Shown in pieces: positions 61,793-64,000 of a stretch of 64,000 nt of DNA. The stretch comes from Nocardioides silvaticus (GTDB lineage: Bacteria > Actinomycetota > Actinomycetes > Propionibacteriales > Nocardioidaceae), in assembly GCF_003160695.1 (NCBI RefSeq), contig NZ_QGDD01000001.1, positions 186,001-250,000 on the forward strand. The letters run 5' to 3'. The notes below the pieces were generated by a model, which was not told the DNA's origin, did no database searches, and saw only the letters and a list, made by a program, of their open reading frames with translations. Numbering within the stretch: the first letter of the stretch is position 1; every line of letters begins with the position of its first letter. The position numbers were made by a program, and so were the translations under genes.

Positions 61793-64000
61793 ATGTCTAC
61801 CTTCTTGTATCGGCTTGGACGCACCGCGTTCGGCAGGCCGTGGCTGTTCATTGCGGGCTGGGTCGCAGTCCTCGCGGTGGTCGTCGGCGGCATGGCCATC
61901 AATGGGGTGAGTGTCAGCTCCGGGATGAAGATCGACGGCACCGAGGCACAGACCGTGCTCGACCGTGTAGCCGATGAGCTCCCCGAGGCCTCGGGGGGGC
62001 AGGCCAGCGTCGTCTTCACCGCACCGGACGGCGAGCGCCTCGACACTCCGGAGCGACTCGCGGTCATCAGCGGCACCGTCAGCGACGTCTATGACCTCGA
62101 GAAGGTCGTCAACCCCCTCGACGCCGCGCTGGGTGCCGCTGAGGAGGGCGCACCGGGCACGCCCCAAGAGAACCCACCGGTCGATCGCCCAGCCGAGTCG
62201 GACCGAGGACAGGCGCCCCCCTACGAGCCGCTGCTGGTGGACGGGGCACCGGTGCCCGGCGTGCTGATGTCCTCGGACGGGCAGGTCGCGCTGTTCCAGT
62301 TCCAGTTCACCGTCGCCTCGACCTCATTGACAGATGACGACGTCACCTCGGTGGTCGAGGTGGTGGAGCGCGCCGAGCAGGGAACGGGGATCACCGTGCT
62401 CCCGAGCGACTCGCTCAAAGCCCTCGAGATCCCCGTCGGCATCGGCGAGGTGATCGGTCTCGCCGTCGCCGTTCTCGTGCTGGTGCTCACCCTGGGTTCC
62501 CTGATCGCGGCCGGCCTGCCCCTGGTCACCGCTCTGGTCGGCGTCGGCGTCGGCGTGGGCGGCGCGTACGCGCTCTCGACGGCCGTCGAGATGAACTCCG
62601 CCACCCCCGTCCTGGGTCTCATGGTCGGCCTCGCCGTCGGCATCGACTACGCGCTGTTCGTCGTCAACCGCCAGCGACGACTGATCCTCGACCGGGGACT
62701 CACTGCGAAGGAGGCTGCCGGCAGAGCAGTCGGCACCGCAGGCAGTGCCGTGTTCTTCGCCGGCCTGACCGTCCTCATCGCACTGACCGCGCTCACCGTC
62801 ATCGGCATCGCGACGCTGTCCACGATGGCACTGGTCGCAGCATCCACTGTCGCCCTTGCCGTCCTCATCGCCCTGACCCTGCTGCCCGCGCTGCTAGGGC
62901 TGGTCGGGGAACGGATCTGCTCGGACAAGGCCCGAGCCCGGCGCCGCGCCAAGGTGGAGGCGGAGTCCCACAGCGTCGCCGACCAGTGGGTCAAGGCTGT
63001 GATCAGGTTCAGGTGGCCTGTCATCGCCGGCGTGGTCACGATCCTGGGAGTGATGGCGATCCCCGCCGCCAACATGAACCTGGGCATCCCATCCGGCGCG
63101 ACGGCGAACAAGGACACTGCCGCCCGACAGGGCTACGAGGCGGTCTCCCAAGGCTTCGGTGAGGGATTCAACGGCCCGCTCCTGGTCACCGCAGAGCCCA
63201 CCGGCACCGCAGGCCGCGTCACGCCCGAGCTGACCGCGAGACTCCTCGGCGAGTTCCAGGACCGAGACGACATCGTGCTGGCCGCCCCCGTCGGCGTCAA
63301 CGAGGCCGGCGACCTGGCCGTGTTCAGCATCATCCCCATCTCCGGCCCCAGCGACGAGGCCACCAGCGACCTCGTGAAGTCACTACGCGAGCCCGACAAC
63401 GCCATCGCCCTGGACAACCAGGTGCAGTTGGGCGTGACCGGGTTCACCGCCATCCGAATCGACATGTCCGACAAGCTCGCCGACGTGCTTCCGCTCTACC
63501 TCGGCATCATCGTCATCCTTTCCGTCCTGATCCTGATGCTTGTGTTCCGCTCGATCGTCGTCCCACTCAAGGCCACAGCCGGCTTCCTGCTCAGCATCGT
63601 GGCCACGTTCGGTGCGACCACCGCCGTCTTCCAGTGGGGCTGGCTCAGCGGCCTCTTCGGGTTCGACACCGGCGGTCCGCTCATGGGCTTCATGCCGGTC
63701 ATCGTGACCGGCATCCTCTACGGCCTCGCCATGGACTACGAGGTTTTCCTGGTCTCCTCGATGCGCGAGGCGCACATCCACGGCCAGGCAGCCCGGTCGA
63801 GCGTGATCCATGGGTTCGACCAGGCCAGCCGGGTCGTCGTGGCTGCCGCCATCATCATGGTCGCGGTCTTCTCCGGCTTCATCTTCAGCCACGACATCAT
63901 GATCAAGCAGATCGGCTTCGCCCTCGCCGCAGGCATCCTCATCGACGCCTTCATCGTCCGGTTGACCCTCGTCCCGGCGCTCATGGCCGTCTTCGACGAG
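61793..64000 (+). CDS. MmpL-type RND transporter, truncated by window edge
   Basis: ATG 61793 opens MSTFLYRLGRTAFGRPWLFI and stays open for 736 codons to the right edge. GGAGGA lies about 11 nt upstream. Two repeats each have a periplasmic loop and membrane helices; GLAVGIDYALFVVNRQRR and YGLAMDYEVFLVSSMREA carry the Asp-Tyr pairs of the MMPL proton relay. The family exports lipids, siderophores or drugs in actinobacteria. Coded just after a TetR gene. Confidence 0.9.
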   Translation, partial: MSTFLYRLGRTAFGRPWLFIAGWVAVLAVVVGGMAINGVSVSSGMKIDGTEAQTVLDRVADELPEASGGQASVVFTAPDGERLDTPERLAVISGTVSDVYDLEKVVNPLDAALGAAEEGAPGTPQENPPVDRPAESDRGQAPPYEPLLVDGAPVPGVLMSSDGQVALFQFQFTVASTSLTDDDVTSVVEVVERAEQGTGITVLPSDSLKALEIPVGIGEVIGLAVAVLVLVLTLGSLIAAGLPLVTALVGVGVGVGGAYALSTAVEMNSATPVLGLMVGLAVGIDYALFVVNRQRRLILDRGLTAKEAAGRAVGTAGSAVFFAGLTVLIALTALTVIGIATLSTMALVAASTVALAVLIALTLLPALLGLVGERICSDKARARRRAKVEAESHSVADQWVKAVIRFRWPVIAGVVTILGVMAIPAANMNLGIPSGATANKDTAARQGYEAVSQGFGEGFNGPLLVTAEPTGTAGRVTPELTARLLGEFQDRDDIVLAAPVGVNEAGDLAVFSIIPISGPSDEATSDLVKSLREPDNAIALDNQVQLGVTGFTAIRIDMSDKLADVLPLYLGIIVILSVLILMLVFRSIVVPLKATAGFLLSIVATFGATTAVFQWGWLSGLFGFDTGGPLMGFMPVIVTGILYGLAMDYEVFLVSSMREAHIHGQAARSSVIHGFDQASRVVVAAAIIMVAVFSGFIFSHDIMIKQIGFALAAGILIDAFIVRLTLVPALMAVFDE

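Noticed and set aside
1-64000. CRISPR array or IS element
   Set aside because: No regularly spaced repeats and no transposase with terminal inverted repeats seen by eye.

Overview
The window is high-GC DNA with Shine-Dalgarno-led genes, frequent GTG starts and many 1-4 nt overlaps (ATGA, GTGA, TGATG). DUF2510, SHOCT/PH-like and MmpL proteins, several cytochromes P450 and MarR/TetR/AraC regulators point to an actinomycete, probably Nocardioidaceae or Mycobacteriales. I cannot fix the genus. It reads as a mosaic of accessory DNA rather than core chromosome.

Region 1 (1-29,150, almost all minus strand) looks like a defence or conflict island made of head-to-tail operons. From right to left: (a) 29,150-27,496, a small Cys-containing protein and a coiled-coil protein, closed by a perfect 14-bp hairpin; (b) 27,284-18,298, a Cas4-like Fe-S nuclease, an SF1 helicase, a type III-like DNA methyltransferase and a Res-type DEAH ATPase; (c) 18,239-10,431, a membrane alpha/beta hydrolase, a DUF6361-like protein, a two-HKD phospholipase-D-type protein and an SNF2-like helicase, all overlapping; (d) a decayed DUF1643 gene; (e) 9,656 to the left edge, a small membrane protein, a secreted vWA protein, a large tubulin/FtsZ-like protein, a large two-TM protein and a membrane protein cut by the edge.

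Region 2 (29,395-42,530) is integrative-element territory. It holds a ribbon-helix-helix/DUF3987-like protein, a secreted CHAP protein, several small genes, a divergent large serine-recombinase-like gene broken by a CCCG tandem duplication, PH-SHOCT and DUF2510 proteins, a tyrosine recombinase with several C-terminal excisionase-like HTH motifs, and a partner DNA-binding protein. Several small genes here carry single-base frameshifts. At 42,486-42,527 lies an isolated 3' half of a tRNA-Met gene on the minus strand, from the anticodon loop to the discriminator base, followed by a strong hairpin. This looks like an attachment site. A second tyrosine integrase starts 160 bp to its right, so the right-hand element probably begins here, and a full tRNA-Met is expected at its far end outside the window.

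Region 3 (43,995-64,000) is a lipid/hydrocarbon island. Minus-strand genes read away from a divergent AraC regulator: 2Fe-2S ferredoxin, CYP153 alkane hydroxylase, ferredoxin reductase, a second P450, a transglutaminase-like protein, a BtrH_N/DUF4872 papain-like protein, a PaaI-type hotdog thioesterase and a PlsC acyltransferase. An MFS exporter and a MarR gene follow. Then a second BtrH_N plus hotdog pair sits with a TetR gene, divergent from a third P450 across a perfect 20-bp palindrome. The right end has a MarR gene divergent from a TetR-MmpL transporter pair.

The most interesting candidates are the operon with Dna2-like nuclease and helicase genes next to a type III-like methylase/Res pair, the four-gene hydrolase-DUF6361-PLD-helicase operon, the tubulin-like/vWA operon, the integrase with built-in excisionase-like motifs, and the duplicated P450/BtrH_N/hotdog module. 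All functions are read from motifs by eye; no database search was possible.
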